Below, piece after piece: positions 1-12,500 of a stretch of 49,257 nt of DNA (position 1 is the first letter of the stretch; every line of letters starts with the position of its first letter). The notes under the pieces were generated by a model that was not told the DNA's origin, ran no database searches, and saw only the letters and a list, made by a program, of their open reading frames with translations. The DNA is taken from the NCBI RefSeq assembly GCF_001039355.2, contig NW_019773534.1, positions 1 to 49,257 of the forward strand. Reading direction: 5' to 3'. Position numbers and translations under genes: made by a program. The stretch is from Lingula anatina. Lineage: Eukaryota > Brachiopoda > Lingulata > Lingulida > Lingulidae.

Positions 1-3000
1 CAGTGTATTTATACAGTTCAGAACACGAAATATAAATTCTGCGTACCAATTATTTCTATCAGAAAGCGTTAGTATTGCCCTTTTCCAGAACTCAGACACG
101 CTGAAGAGAGCACTTTAAAAGGACACAGTCCCTGTGGATCGTGGAAAAATCAATTAAATGCCATTAATAATCGTACTTGTATCAAAATGATTTTATAAGG
201 CTCGAAGTTCGAGTGGTGACAATGAATAACAGTGACTTTAGTCTAGTGGTGACCAAATAGACACGCAGAAGTCGAGATCACTGGCTCAATATAAGCAAAA
301 TAGCAACATGCGTGTGCGTGTCTTAAAATGAAATCATGATTGCATTTGCTTTCTCTCTATCTTTTTCTTAATGGAACGCCCTAGAGATACACGGTATACC
401 AGTAACTACAAACCAGAAACCACAAGAGGAAATTTTAATTCTCTGTTAGACTCTGTTACACCTGTACAACGTTACAAAAGCCCTGGATCCAAATTTACTA
501 ATGGTTTACAAAACCCTGCCAAACAAAAATGCCATTTGTTTCTTTGGACAGATTTATCCGCTTGCATTCTGTAAGGTATAACAGGTATTTGGAGACAAAA
601 AAATCCCATAGTTCCCCGGCGGCTGCTTTGATGCTCGAAAATTGTATCAATTTTTCGAGAAGATTACATTGAGATTTCGCTGGCTTCACAGAGACTCCTG
701 TTTTCTATTTACTAGGAAATGCTTTTTGTTTCCTCCAGCTAGTCGTGTCTCTGTTCACAATAGTGGCATGTGTATAAACGTTGGTATAATTCTGTTCGGT
801 TTGCAACGTGACACCATTAATCTTTATAGACAACAAAAGAGCATTTCATCTGTTTAATAAAACAAAGTTGCATTTGGTTTAGATATAAGAGGAAATTGAA
901 AATACGTTTGTTAATTCAGCCATGCAAATCGATTTCAGTTAAATGGCATTTTTTGTATTCAGCTCTTTGCGTAATGGATGAACTTCAGTATGACTGTAGT
1001 ATAAAAAAATACCATTATGGGAATGAAACAACTGACTGATGCTTTTCTGCTTTTATGATTTGATTATTGGCATGAATATCTGTTCCCAGTCTAGGTTTAC
1101 AGTGCACCGTAATTCAATTTAAAGTTATAATATCAGAACATCGGTCACCGAGTGCACACGTCACGAATCTCGTCAGTTATATAATGAAAACTTTTTAGAG
1201 GGAAAAACAAATATAAGAGAAGTGCAAAATAACATATCCAATATGTAACCTTCCAGGCATTTCGACTATCAGTATATCGATTTTGACTTCCATGTTGAAA
1301 GCAGCAGTGTCTTTTTTAAAGGAAACAAGCAATGTCGTCACTAAAGCTCTCTCTCTCTCTCTCTCTCCCAAAAAAAAAAAAAAAAAAAAAAGCGTCTTCG
1401 GCACCCTTCATTTTTAGAAAGCCTGTGTGTTTCCAGGGCCTCAAGTCACGTGTTTACCGTGACGTCAACAAATCACGCAAATGGATTAAACTGAAATGTG
1501 AAATGGGCAGGCCATATCTAAGGCAACGGGAGCATCGGGAATCTAACAAGACAGTGCCTTGAGTATTTAATTGCAACTGAACTTCTAATGCTTCCGTTTT
1601 CCACTGAGTGTGTCTCGCATGTCTTTTGAACAACTGTGGATTGACACCCAGACGAGATTTTCTATCAGAACATTTCAGGACAACTGTGCAGTTCTATCTG
1701 AGGGCCACTTCATCGTTATGCCATTATGAGTAAATGTTGGCCTCTTAATCAACAACGCCTACCTTAATGCGTTTACTTTCAATAAATCATTGCTATGTAT
1801 CATTTATTTAATTGGCTTTATTAGTTTATCCCCCTCCCTCCAAATAAATTATTATCTTGAAAAGGGATCAGTCACTTTTTATACTTACATGTATATATCA
1901 AGGATAATTCTACATGCATTTGGTGTACTAAGTAACTTATCCTTTTATCGGCAATAGCAAAAACAGTTCGACAATTCAATCCTCTATGAAAAAATTCAAT
2001 CCTCAGCCATAAAGCTTCAAATGAAATTTACTCTTTGATTCATGTGGTAATCGCTTAATGGAGGACTAAGCACATTACCCTTTATTTAGATAAAAGAAAA
2101 AAGCTTTGCTGCCGAGTTAGATTTTAAGTGGCATTTTTACATTTACCAATTTTCCGGGGCCGGTGACAAAGCGAGCATTTTTTAAAAAGTTTGCCAATAC
2201 TTCTGAAGTATCATATCACCTACCAGATTTAGACGAATAGAATTGTTGGTTGCAATTGAATTGGAGTGAATTTTAAAAATTCTTGCCGGATGCTATCGCC
2301 TGTGTTTCGTTTAATATTATCTGCTTTTCAGAGACAGCAAAGTAGCAAACACAAAGATAGCCTAGTGTATAAAGGACCAACACCAACTGGTACCGCACTG
2401 GTTATTAAATGAGCTGCTTGTTGATAACATAGCTTCTGATTCACAAGATCTCATCACTAGTGTGTCTTAGGGGAATATTTTAATGACTTGGAAATTAAGT
2501 TAGGTTAGGCAAGATGGCCTTATTAAACGAATAATCACCAATATCTGATTTCTCCGATTACTTGTTGAAACGACACATATCATTAATTCAGTAACATTGG
2601 CGAAACTACATGTACCTGAAATGGCGAGTAACTGTTTGCTCAGTTCACATCTACAAGTCTGGGGATTATTTTTGTGCACTGAACATGCTTTCCCTTAAGG
2701 TATTATCGTTCACAGTGCCATATCTAGTGAATAAACTACATAATAAGTTATCTTCATGATAAGACTGGAACGTAATAAAGCATGCCTATTTTACGAGTCA
2801 AAATGTTTACGGAATAAATGTACATATTTACGTTAACCTCACCTTTCCCTGCACCACTGTACTCATCAAATTCTCCTCTCAGCCCAGATTCCTCTCCTCT
2901 CATTTGATTTTGTCAATGACAAATTTATACGTGAAATTAACACTTTCAGTGCGTCGTTCCACATTTTATAAACTTCAGTTTTATAATCATTGTATTTTTT

Positions 3001-3732
3001 CACTTACCGTGACCTCATTCAGCTTTTACAAAGTGTCCTCGTCATTTGTCACCACAAAGATCGATATGGGTGGATACCTCTTGATCTTTTCGTCAATGCT
3101 TGAAGGTATCTTTTCTTCTCTGACTACAACTAGCGAGCTCTACGAACGAGAATGCACCGTAAAACACGCCACTTGAGAAACAGACGTGTTTCTGTATTTC
3201 CGCGTTGGCAGCTGGCTTCAAGTGGGAATTTGCACATGGAGTTATTATCTTGATGTCGTAAATCGTGGCTCGCTGGCACAAGGCGTGGGAATTCAACGGA
3301 TTTACACTGGTTGTCTTGAACCTATCGAGCGCGCGCCAGAACCGAACCAGTTTTAGCTAGAGAGAAAGTGGACTATTTATGAGTATTTTCTCAAGACAGA
3401 GCATAAACACATATTTAGCTCATGGTTTAGAGGATAAAATTTAGGTCGAAACAGGAGCGCTCAGAAAGCGACTCATGATTTTCTAAATGTGAACTGGGCA
3501 TTGTGGTACGCGTCAACGTGTTTTACCTTGATTCGTCACTAACCAGTTACATCACTGCACCACTGTAGGTTTTCTTCCCAACTGACACGAATACTGTGCT
3601 TTTTATCGTGACTACGTACTTCAAAGAAGAATGGTTCAAAAACAAATTCGGGCTCTGCCAGTATCGTCAAAACAAAGCAACAACGTAATCCAAACACTGC
3701 TTATGAAAATGACCTAAATAAAACTGCATGAA
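1..3732. other. Gene-free stretch at left end
   Basis: No open frame here combines convincing length, splice sites or a recognisable protein family. The longest frames (about 90 codons, for example near 2904-3176) have low-complexity or random-looking translations. A small near-perfect hairpin lies at 634-659 (arms CTCGAAAATTG and CAATTTTTCGAG), and a CT/poly-A tract is listed separately. Intergenic or intronic sequence is the simplest reading. Confidence 0.5.
1347..1391. repeat. (CT)n followed by poly-A tract
   Basis: A run of about eleven CT dinucleotides is followed directly by CC and 22 A residues. It is simple low-complexity sequence. A poly-A tail could mark the end of a retroposed element, but no body or target-site duplication is visible to support that. 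Confidence 0.8.
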
Positions 3733-4016
3733 CAGGAGGGGCGGATCCAGGTTTATTTGAAGGGGGGGGGGGGGGGATGCGAAGCTGACTCCTCCCCCCC
3801 CCATTGGCGTGGGGTTCTGGGCCCGCTGAAGGGCCCCGAAAAAAATTGATATTTAATAGGTCGAACGGTGCCATTTCATACGGTTTAGAACTATGATTCT
3901 GCTAGTCAAAATTCTATATAATTTCAAGAAGGGACCATTCGTGTGATTTTTTTTAGAAATCGAAGGGGGGGGGTCAGGACCCCCCTGACCCCCCCCCCCC
4001 CCCAAATTCGCCACTG
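3733..4016 (+). mobile_element. hAT-like non-autonomous TIR element, copy 1
   Basis: The 284-base element begins CAGGAGGGGCGGATCCAGG and ends AAATTCGCCACTG. The ends are imperfect inverted repeats of a CAGNGGCGGAT type, typical of short hAT-derived elements. Inside are long G and C runs plus a body shared with the copies at 15787, 19231 and 26952, with landmarks such as ACGGTTTAGAACTATGATT and GCTAGTCAAAATTCT. There is no transposase frame. An 8-base target duplication is not clear; only GAACAG recurs around the two ends. Membership in a repeat family is seen directly; the hAT assignment is inferred from the ends. Confidence 0.65.
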
Positions 4017-4726
4017 GAACAGTCACAGTTGTAAAAGATGATCGACTCTGATGCATCGGTAAGAGGTTTTATTTATGACAAAGAAGCCATTCTCGATATA
4101 CCTTACCGCATAAATGGGCTGCTCTGTTGCAACCGATTGCAATTAATAGACTTTTATAATACTTCATCTGGCACGATCAGGTTTCTTTTAAAGACATTTC
4201 TTTGAGAGGATAGTGATTTTAGACATTGAATCATCTGCTTTATTTGAAATACACTTTGATTAAAATTGATCGTAGACTATATTGCTCTAAATGAAAATGA
4301 TGAACCTCAACATCTCCGTCAGAAGACATTCAATGTCGACCGCGCGGCATTGAAACTGTTCTTTCCAGTATGAGAAGCTTACAGTGAGCTTTACTGAAAA
4401 CATTCATATCAGATTTAACACATAGAAACACCGGGTAGGCAAAAGGTAAATAACTTTATAAGGACACATAAGGGAATTTCTCTAGGGAATTGAGTTCATT
4501 TTAGACAGTACATGTAGCTTACAGGTTTCGAGAGGCATCGGGTATTCAGCATAAATGTCACATGTAACTGGGACAGAGGCACCAGTGATATAAATGCTAT
4601 ATTGGTGTATGCAGGAGAGTCAAATACAGGCCCTATAAACGGATTAAGCGTTTACTAACACTACCCGCACATCTTTTAGCACTAATGCCCATATTAACCA
4701 CAAAACCCACAAAACCCAAAACCTTC
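4017..4726. other. Gene-free stretch
   Basis: AT-rich unique-looking sequence between two pieces of the hAT-like family. I see no coding exon or structured element in it. Confidence 0.4.
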
Positions 4727-4832
4727 AGTGGCCCCGCACCCCACGCTGAGTGGGTGGGGGGAGGGGAGGAATTTGGGGGAGATCGACACGGCATCCTCGG
4801 ACCCCCTTCGAATAATCCTGGATCCGCTCCTG
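4727..4832 (-). mobile_element. Reversed fragment of the hAT-like element
   Basis: Read on the minus strand it starts at the terminus CAGGAGCGGATCCAGG, followed by ATTATTCGAAGGGGGTCC, matching the left end of the copy at 15787. It runs to a part resembling the GTGGGGTTC...GGGCC segment of the full copies. The far terminus is missing, so this is a truncated copy. The inner boundary is approximate. Confidence 0.5.
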
Positions 4833-7800
4833 CATTATCGTTTAGATGTGGAAGCAGGCAGAGTTTTAAGCCTACTTTTTTACTTTTTTTACCCCTGTCC
4901 TTCCCTCTTCCCTTAAAAACTGCCTTCTTAGCATGGCCTCACCATTAAAGTGATCTTACGACTGTAACTTCGATTTTGAAATTGGTGCATATCGGTCTGA
5001 TAATGTTATTAAGGTAACAGATTTTTTTTTGTCCTAAACTAATATTTTCACAATTCTCAGAAACACGTTTCAGTGTCAATCTGGCATTTTCTTCAGTCTG
5101 CTCAGACGTTGCTCCTGCCGCCAGTGGTTGAGTTGTTGTTGCGACTGTGAGTATCGTACTTATTAGTTTGTGATAAATGGTCATTTACTATTCTTTGTTG
5201 TAACATAGATTGTGGTAGGTGTGACAGTTGAACGCAATCACATTCTTACGCATTGGCTGTTTATGGTTGGTTGAGCCGTTTTTAGATTGCGTCGCACTTT
5301 GAATTGTATTTTACAATTTTCAACTCCATTTCTATCATTCTCAGGCGTAGGTCTGTGTTATGAAGCACACAATATTTGCTTAGAGGCTGCATACGCGTGT
5401 GTACAGTTTAGATGTGTCAGAAAAGTTTCATTAACTTCATTCACACAGAATGTAATTGAGATATTGTTTTCCCGTTTTTCAAACCAGCAAGGCTGTTTGA
5501 GCATCATTGCTGCAGCAATAACACAATGTGAAGATAGATTTTATACGTCTGCAGTATCATGTGGCATAAATTTGTATAAATTGCATGGCATTTTTTATTC
5601 ATTTATCGGGTATTTATTAAATTTTTGCTTGTAATCTGCCTATTTCTCTTTCCTAATAATGAAAAATATATATACAACAGTCACCATAGCTCGTATTTTG
5701 TGATAATAAATAACTAAATAAATAAATGGATGGACACAAATACAATGACGATAACAATAATACGATATTAGGAAATAAACAATAAAAAATGTGGAAAATA
5801 AGAGAAAATGAAAACAATGTAGTCGATGTCACAACACATGTATGTTGTACAAAGTTGTTTGACGGAATAAAGTTGGTAACAACAGAAAATTGCTTAAATT
5901 TACTTAAAATTGCAGGTGTAATTTTTTTGAGTGATAAAATCTGTTTTAAACTTCACAAACCTGCCCAAATTTTAAGTTTCCCAAATGTCTGTTAGATGTG
6001 GCAGCTACTGTATCTTAACATAACGCATTGGTAGATTAGTAGACTTCATATAGGCCTAAATCTGCCATAATTAACCACAAATGTATTGACCTATTACCAT
6101 TTGAACTATTGACCAATTAAATTACTAATAAAAAAAATATATTCATCTGTTGTATCGTGGTGAAATCCAATACCTGCCAATTCTTATTTTTATTTGCTTG
6201 CATTTGACACATGAAATCACCTTTTTTAACTTTTTTAAAGTTCTACTTCTGAACAGTGCTAACCAATGCAACCTTAAGGTCTTATATTCACATTTCTCAC
6301 GGTAAACAAAATTATAAAGGCTTGGCTATTTCATAATTAAAATCTGTCTTTTATATTTCGCGATATCACACAGAATTGACCAAAATACCGTGTAACTAGC
6401 TCAACATGAACATGGCCGTGTAAGTTGGGATATTATTAAATTCAAACGACAGAAAAACATACTAGTTAGGGTCTCGGTTAGTATGGATAAACGGTATGTT
6501 TTTTAAACGATCAATGTATGTCTTTGAAATTGTTGTAATCTCTCTTTAATTATTCTCAGGTAAGTCAACTGCAAGCAGCGACTAGTAAGCACCGACTGCT
6601 GGGTTGTTTGACATACCTGAAGCCTGTTACAACAGCCTTGCGACCGCTTTGAGGATGGATTCTTTACTGTAACAGCCCTGCTTGAGACGTTGAGAGTCCT
6701 TATTGCAGTTTACTGTCTCACGTTTACTTTTTGTCTTACTACTCGGCTGTAACATTTGCTGAACCAGTTGCCTAAGCCATTCCCTCATTTAAGAGTGGTC
6801 AGGGATGCATTACTGTATCGAATTTAACCCGGGGTTGTTATTGATGGCAGTTCAAAATATAATCTTCAGTCGTTGCAAATAAGAATTTAACACACCAAGT
6901 CCACGAAAAGAGGGCTATGGTGAATACAGTTGCTATATGGTTGGAGTTTTCAATGATGCAGAAAACATGTTTTACAATGAAATAACATGGCAAAGTTGAT
7001 ACTGGGCTTTAAGGGAAAAGTATCGGAAATTGATCAATATCCTTACCAAGGATAATTTCGCGGCAATTGTTCGCCTCGGGTGTTTTTAAACTTATAACCT
7101 ACGCTTGAAAGAAAAACAACGGAGCAAACTATGCCTTTAAAAATTAGGAGGGGGGTGAAAGAGAAGGACAAACATGCCTAACCGTAACAAATGGTGTGCA
7201 TTAGTAGTAAATGCCGGTGCATGCAGCGTTCTAAGAGTAACGGTCAAGTTTACCCACTAGACTTCTTTTTTACACGACGTAAATCAATATTTGGTGAGAT
7301 AACCATCATGTTGGCATAAATTATTTGCAATTCGACGTAAATAAACCCAAGTCTTTTGAAAAAGTAAACGTACACCTGACCTAAGTGAAAAATGCAAGAG
7401 CCCTTTTAAAGGCAGTTCAACTGAAATTGATGGATTTGCTTCAAGTGCGACAGAAGTGTGTGATATCAATATCACTTGGCTTGAAAAACTACTCTGGTGA
7501 AATCTTACGAGAGAGAACAAGAATACGTTCATTAATGAGGTTAAAACTTTTCTACGCTAAACATTAAGCTATATCTAAACAAAGTTTTCGGTTACTTCGC
7601 GACCTTCCCCAGCGTGTGTTACAGCGTAAAAAGTGAAACCTAATAACGTATCTACACAGCTGAATTTCCATCAGGAGAATACGTTAACTTCAAAGGATAT
7701 GACTTCATCGCACGCAGAAGAAATCAAATGCAGCTGGGATGGCCCCAGTCTCGGGTCCTAATTGAGCAAAGAAATAAATGTATCAACAATATTTAAACAA

Positions 7801-9000
7801 TGAAGTTAATTTCAATAAAGTTTCAGAACAAAAATAAAACACAGTTCAATTTTACGCAGTTACATGTACATGTATGATTGGAAGTAAGTTCATGAACTGT
7901 AGCAACAAACAAAAATGTTTCAGGTTGTGAGATCGGTTAACATAGTTGTCAAGTGGATTGTTTACTCCTCCCTCGATCTTCATCACAATATTTTCGATAC
8001 CATTAATTGGCTGTGATAGTCTAATAGCTATATCAGACATCGGTCATTAGTAGAGTGTTTCCGCTCATCGATTACATTTGTATGTATGAGTTGGCCATTG
8101 TTTCAAGAGGTCCGTCTCAAGTTTGTCTGGTAAACAACGGCGCGTGATATCGTTACACTACAGCAGTAAGCGTCAAGGCGTTTCTGTGTCAATTATTTAT
8201 GAAAGTCATCAATTTTTCTTGTGATTTCTGATACTGGGCGCAGCATGTACACAATTTGTAGGAGTAATTTCGGGAGGAGTCACAAAGTTGATCGAAATTC
8301 AGAATGATACAAGAAGCACAGACCGCCTCCAAGTTCATTGTGCAGCTGACTGTAATTGGTATTCGGCCACATTCATATATAGCAAGTTAAATCATGCAGA
8401 TACGTGAAGCATAAATTTAATTGCTCTAGAAGATCAAGCACTGCCGTTCACGCTAGCATATTAACTGTAAGTATCATAATAACATTGGTTTAGGGACGTA
8501 ATTGGTTTTTGAGAAAACAATGAACCTTTTCTTTTCTGTAATCCGACGGAAATTTTTCTTGATAATCTATAACGTATTGAAGATTTTATCGAACTCATAT
8601 ATAATAGATTTGAAATATGATTAATATAGCGATGTTAAATCTTACAATTCCAAAAGTGCTACTGAAAATGAGCGCATAAAGGAAATAGGTAGACTAAAGT
8701 TGCTTTTAGGCATTCATTACGAACTCCCTTCCCCCCCCCCCGCCCACCCCCCACCCCCCACCCAAAAAAAAAAAAAAAAAGAAGAAGAAGAAATAGTAAT
8801 AGGTATAAAGATATATATATAAAGATATATTAAACTGATATTTATGTATAGGATATCAATATGGTGATCAATACATAATCTGTGTTGTTCCAGGCGTTAT
8901 AACAATGTTATGGTCGCACGTAACTACAAAAATAATCGAAGGGTATTGAACACGCCCCTATAGCTTTCGTCTGGACGCTTCATTGGTTTTTTTGTCACTG
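4833..9000. other. Mostly gene-free stretch upstream of the channel gene
   Basis: No gene is supported. A + strand frame at 5345-5634 follows a good acceptor (TTCTATCATTCTCAG) and runs about 96 codons to a stop. It contains several cysteines and ends in a hydrophobic stretch, with AATAAA-like sequences beyond. I do not recognise it and found no upstream exon to join. A minus-strand frame at 5184-4945 starts with a signal-peptide-like segment but is also unrecognised. Neither is called as a gene. Confidence 0.35.
8726..8793. repeat. Poly-C / poly-A / (GAA)n low-complexity tract
   Basis: A C-rich run of about 35 bases (with interspersed G and A) passes into 17 A residues and then GAAGAAGAAGAA. 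It is simple sequence with no inverted ends. Confidence 0.75.
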
Positions 9001-9053
9001 CCAATTCACATAACTCTTCACATAACCCCTTCTCTCACAGCCGGTTTATATAA
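9001..9053 (+). promoter_or_regulatory. Candidate core promoter (CCAAT + TATA) of the channel gene
   Basis: TATATAA at 9047-9053 lies inside CGGTTTATATAAACAC, with a CCAAT pentamer at 9001-9005, 46 bases upstream. A second, inverted CCAAT (ATTGG) lies at about 8982-8986. A start site 25-35 bases past the TATA box would fall near 9078-9085 and give a 5' leader of about 225 bases before the ATG at 9309. Motif and spacing are seen directly; promoter function is inferred. Confidence 0.45.
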
Positions 9054-9308
9054 ACACTATTGACACCATACCGTTGGACAACTCTGGCAGCACGGGCGTA
9101 ATGACGTACCTGTGACCATACGATGTGGAGTTCAATGTCAGTTAATGCCAAGGACGGCGCGGTTAAATCCACCCTTCACTGAAACATTTAACAGGGCGTC
9201 ACGGGGTCAAGTCCCTAGAGTTCAGACAAGTCGTGTGACAACTTTGGATTAGGCAAGGAATAATTCGTTATTTTTCTTCGTCCTTAGGCGAGGGGCCGGT
9301 AGCGAAAT

Positions 9309-9583
9309 ATGGGCACCGAGGCGACCACGGAGGAGGAACACACACCGGAGTATGAATTCGCCACCAACACCTCCGCTCACGGCTTTGCCCGGGTTGCTGA
9401 CAATAAGTACACCTTAAGTCGAGTTATTTGGGTTTTGTTAATTCTCACTGGATTTGGCGTAGCAACCTGGCAGATCACTATGCGTTTCATAGCGTATTAC
9501 AAGTACGACACTACAACAAAGATCACTATGACGTTTTCGAAGACCCTTCAATTTCCTGCAGTAACAATTTGCAACGTGAACAA
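9309..9583 (+). CDS. DEG/ENaC channel exon 1
   Basis: Codes for residues 1-91 plus two bases of codon 92: an acidic N-terminus (TEEEHTPEYE), the HG gating motif, TM1, and the post-TM1 signature FPAVTICNVN. The donor is AACAA|GTAAGT, and the exon ends two bases into a codon. Confidence 0.92.
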
Positions 9584-12500
9584 GTAAGTTTTAGTAGGTG
9601 TGAATTTGGAATTCTTAGCCATTTACCATACCCAATTCATCGTAATTAATTTATATTATTGACGAGATTCAGAGAGGGGTCAACATTTTTGAGCTAAGCC
9701 AACATTATTCTTGCTGTTGTGCTTACTCTTGGATGCAGAGATTCAAAAGCAGGCTAAGAACTTTGGTGGACAAAGAACAGCTTAAAATGACGCAATGGGC
9801 TGTCGCGATGAATACAGCACGTATTTATTGCAACAATGGCACCATATGGTACAAGGGCTCTCGTTTTGTACAATAACACCACAATAACATGTAAGGGGGA
9901 CGTGTGTGTGTTTGTGTGAATGTATGTGAATGTGTGTAATGTGTGTGTTTGAATGTGTGTGCGTTTGTGGTAGTGTGTGTGTATAAAGGCGTTTGAATGC
10001 ATGTGCATGTGTGTTTGAATGGATGTGTGAATGTGTGTGCGTGCGTGAGTGTGCGTTTAAATGCGTGTGAGTGTTTGTGTGTTAAAATGCGTGTGTTGGT
10101 TGAGTGCGCACGTGAGTGCCTGGTGACACAGGATTTTGTTAGGGGGTGCACAAATGATTCACGAAGCTAGGAAAACATGTATTTAAAATAAATGAAGAGG
10201 ACTTTTTCATAAAAATACAACGGTCGCAGAGCTTTAGGGAGTAAGGGGCAAAGTTATAAGTTTGAGAATAAGTGACCCTCTGTTGATTGTATGTGTGTGT
10301 GTGTATGTGTGTGTGTGTTCGCGTATACTGGTTAGAATAACCATACATGAAAAAATCTAAAGCGCTATTATATAAAGTTATTGAGTGATAGGCCATATTT
10401 CTTATGTCAGTCGCAATAAATAATCCTCTTGGCTGAATGTTCAATTTATTTACAGAGGTACATCAACATTTTGAAAGGTTTTGAAAGAAAAAATTCAAAA
10501 ATCACTCCAGAATTTTAGAATTTATTAATTATCATTTTGTTGGAGATAAACATATACTCCCCAGTAAATATACCAAGAAAATTTGTCATTAAATAAAAAT
10601 AAGGACTTGAGACATTTTTTTCAACCTTCAAGGTACCTGAAGTCGCAGCTGGACCAAACGGACATCGACTTTTTGGACCAAGCGACGTCAATGCTGAACC
10701 CGTACGACTATGCGTACAACCCGTACAGCTACGAAGACTACTCTTATTACGACTACGGAGGAAGCGGAGACGCCGCATATGGAGTTCCACCTGCTGCACC
10801 GAGCGGGAATACCGGCAGTGTTAACATAGATGACTTGATGGCCAATATTAGCCTGTGGTACCCGGGAGGCTTTGATTTCGCCAACTTTACTAAGGAGAAG
10901 GGGTGGCAATTGACAGACACCAATATACACTGTGAATTCAAAGGAGTAAAATGCAACATATCTAAGGTGAGTACGCAACTTGCTTCGATATATGAATTCA
11001 TTACATTGGAATGTGCTTCAATATTATATCAGAGATATCTGCGCGCAGTGAGATATAAATGCATAAATGAATAAATAATTTAAAAAATAATAAATTAATA
11101 AATCTACAGATTAAAAGTGACTTTGGTATAAGCGCCATTTGGGTCCCAACAACAAAACGCATCTTTATTTAAAACAAGCACGTCCTAGGGTTCGTTCTCG
11201 ACCTTCCTCTGTGGTCACTGTGGCAACGCTGGGTTTATGACATCTTAATGTAATAACCTAGTAAAGAACAAAATGAACAAATAAGTGACTCACAGAAACT
11301 CGTTCACTGTAACATATCCCTGTCATGTTATAGTCTAGACAATAAAAACATGTATAATGTAATGCAATGTAATTTAATACATGCCCCTCCCTCTCTGGGG
11401 ACAGGCAGTGTCAAAGACCTCTGCACGCCAAGAGCCAACTTATTAGGATCAAAATGAACGACACGCGGTTATGAAATGAGACGTATAAATGATTACCAAA
11501 ACCACTACCTCTATCACTGCATATTTGAATATAGCCGTGTATCTAATTCAGTATTGATTTCTAACTTTTACAGTCCTTCACCCCCGTGTTGACGGAATAC
11601 GGATTATGTTACACCTTCAACGCCGTACCCAACTCAAAGCCACGCGTGTTTCAAGATCAGCCCGGCATTGGGAACGGGTTGAAATTAATCGTCAATATCG
11701 AACAGGTAAGTGTAAGGGGGGATCAGTTATTGAGCTGCTCCCTTCCACTTATGTCAGTTTTTTTTATTCCTTTGATTTTCGATAGTAGCGGTTTGGATCT
11801 AGTCTGTGAGGAGAGGTCTGACTGTGTTTCTATTAAAGTCATATGTGATGTTTTTTTTTTTGAAGGATTTCTGACTCACCTTCCAGCCTCCCCCTCCCAC
11901 CACACACACAAACACACACCATTTTCAAATTTCCTTACACGCCCGCTTCAAATTAAGAGGCTGATATATCTGAAAGCCTGTGTTCATGACCTACACATAG
12001 AAAAAAAAATACATTTCCAATATTTTCTAGTCCTGGGGACTACACGGCCTGAATTCTCTTATCACATTGTCCTGAAAATTGCCGAATCTTCAATTTATGC
12101 GTTTCCATTTCATTTTTTCATGTCATTCCGTGACCTTTTGGAGCTAGTGCCAAAAATCAAATATACATAATTTCTTAAGTTCAGCTGGTAAAAAACAATG
12201 TCCCTATACTGCTACACGTAAAACTACCTGTGCGACAGACACCTTTCGCTTGCATCATCTTTTTTCGTATGCTTTCAGAGTGAGTACACCAACAAAATGG
12301 AGAGGGGCGACCCTATAGAGGTGGGCCTGTTGTTCCAGGTGCACAACCAGTCTGAGCCCCCAATGATGGAGACCAAGAGTCTGGCCGTCCCTCCTGGCTT
12401 CCACGCCTACGCCGGGGTGAAACGGACAGATGTATGTAATTATGTCAAAATAACTGAATAACCGCTTTCTCAATTTGTATAATAAAATTAGATAAATAAA

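Noticed and set aside
4945-5184. Minus-strand frame starting with a signal-peptide-like segment
   Set aside because: Only 79 codons, no recognised family and no supporting promoter or exon partner. The hydrophobic start alone is weak evidence.
7852-8040. Minus-strand 62-codon frame beginning MSDIAIRLSQPINGIENIV
   Set aside because: The composition looks protein-like, but no donor site in the right place and no family match could be found.
9754-10444. His/Thr-rich minus-strand frames in channel intron 1
   Set aside because: They are direct translations of a TG-rich microsatellite and lie in a spliced intron of the opposite strand.
11706-12170. Frame extension of channel exon 3 beyond its donor
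   Set aside because: The family alignment stops at the GTAAGT at 11706 and resumes in exon 4. The extension is intronic with Phe/His-rich low-complexity sequence.
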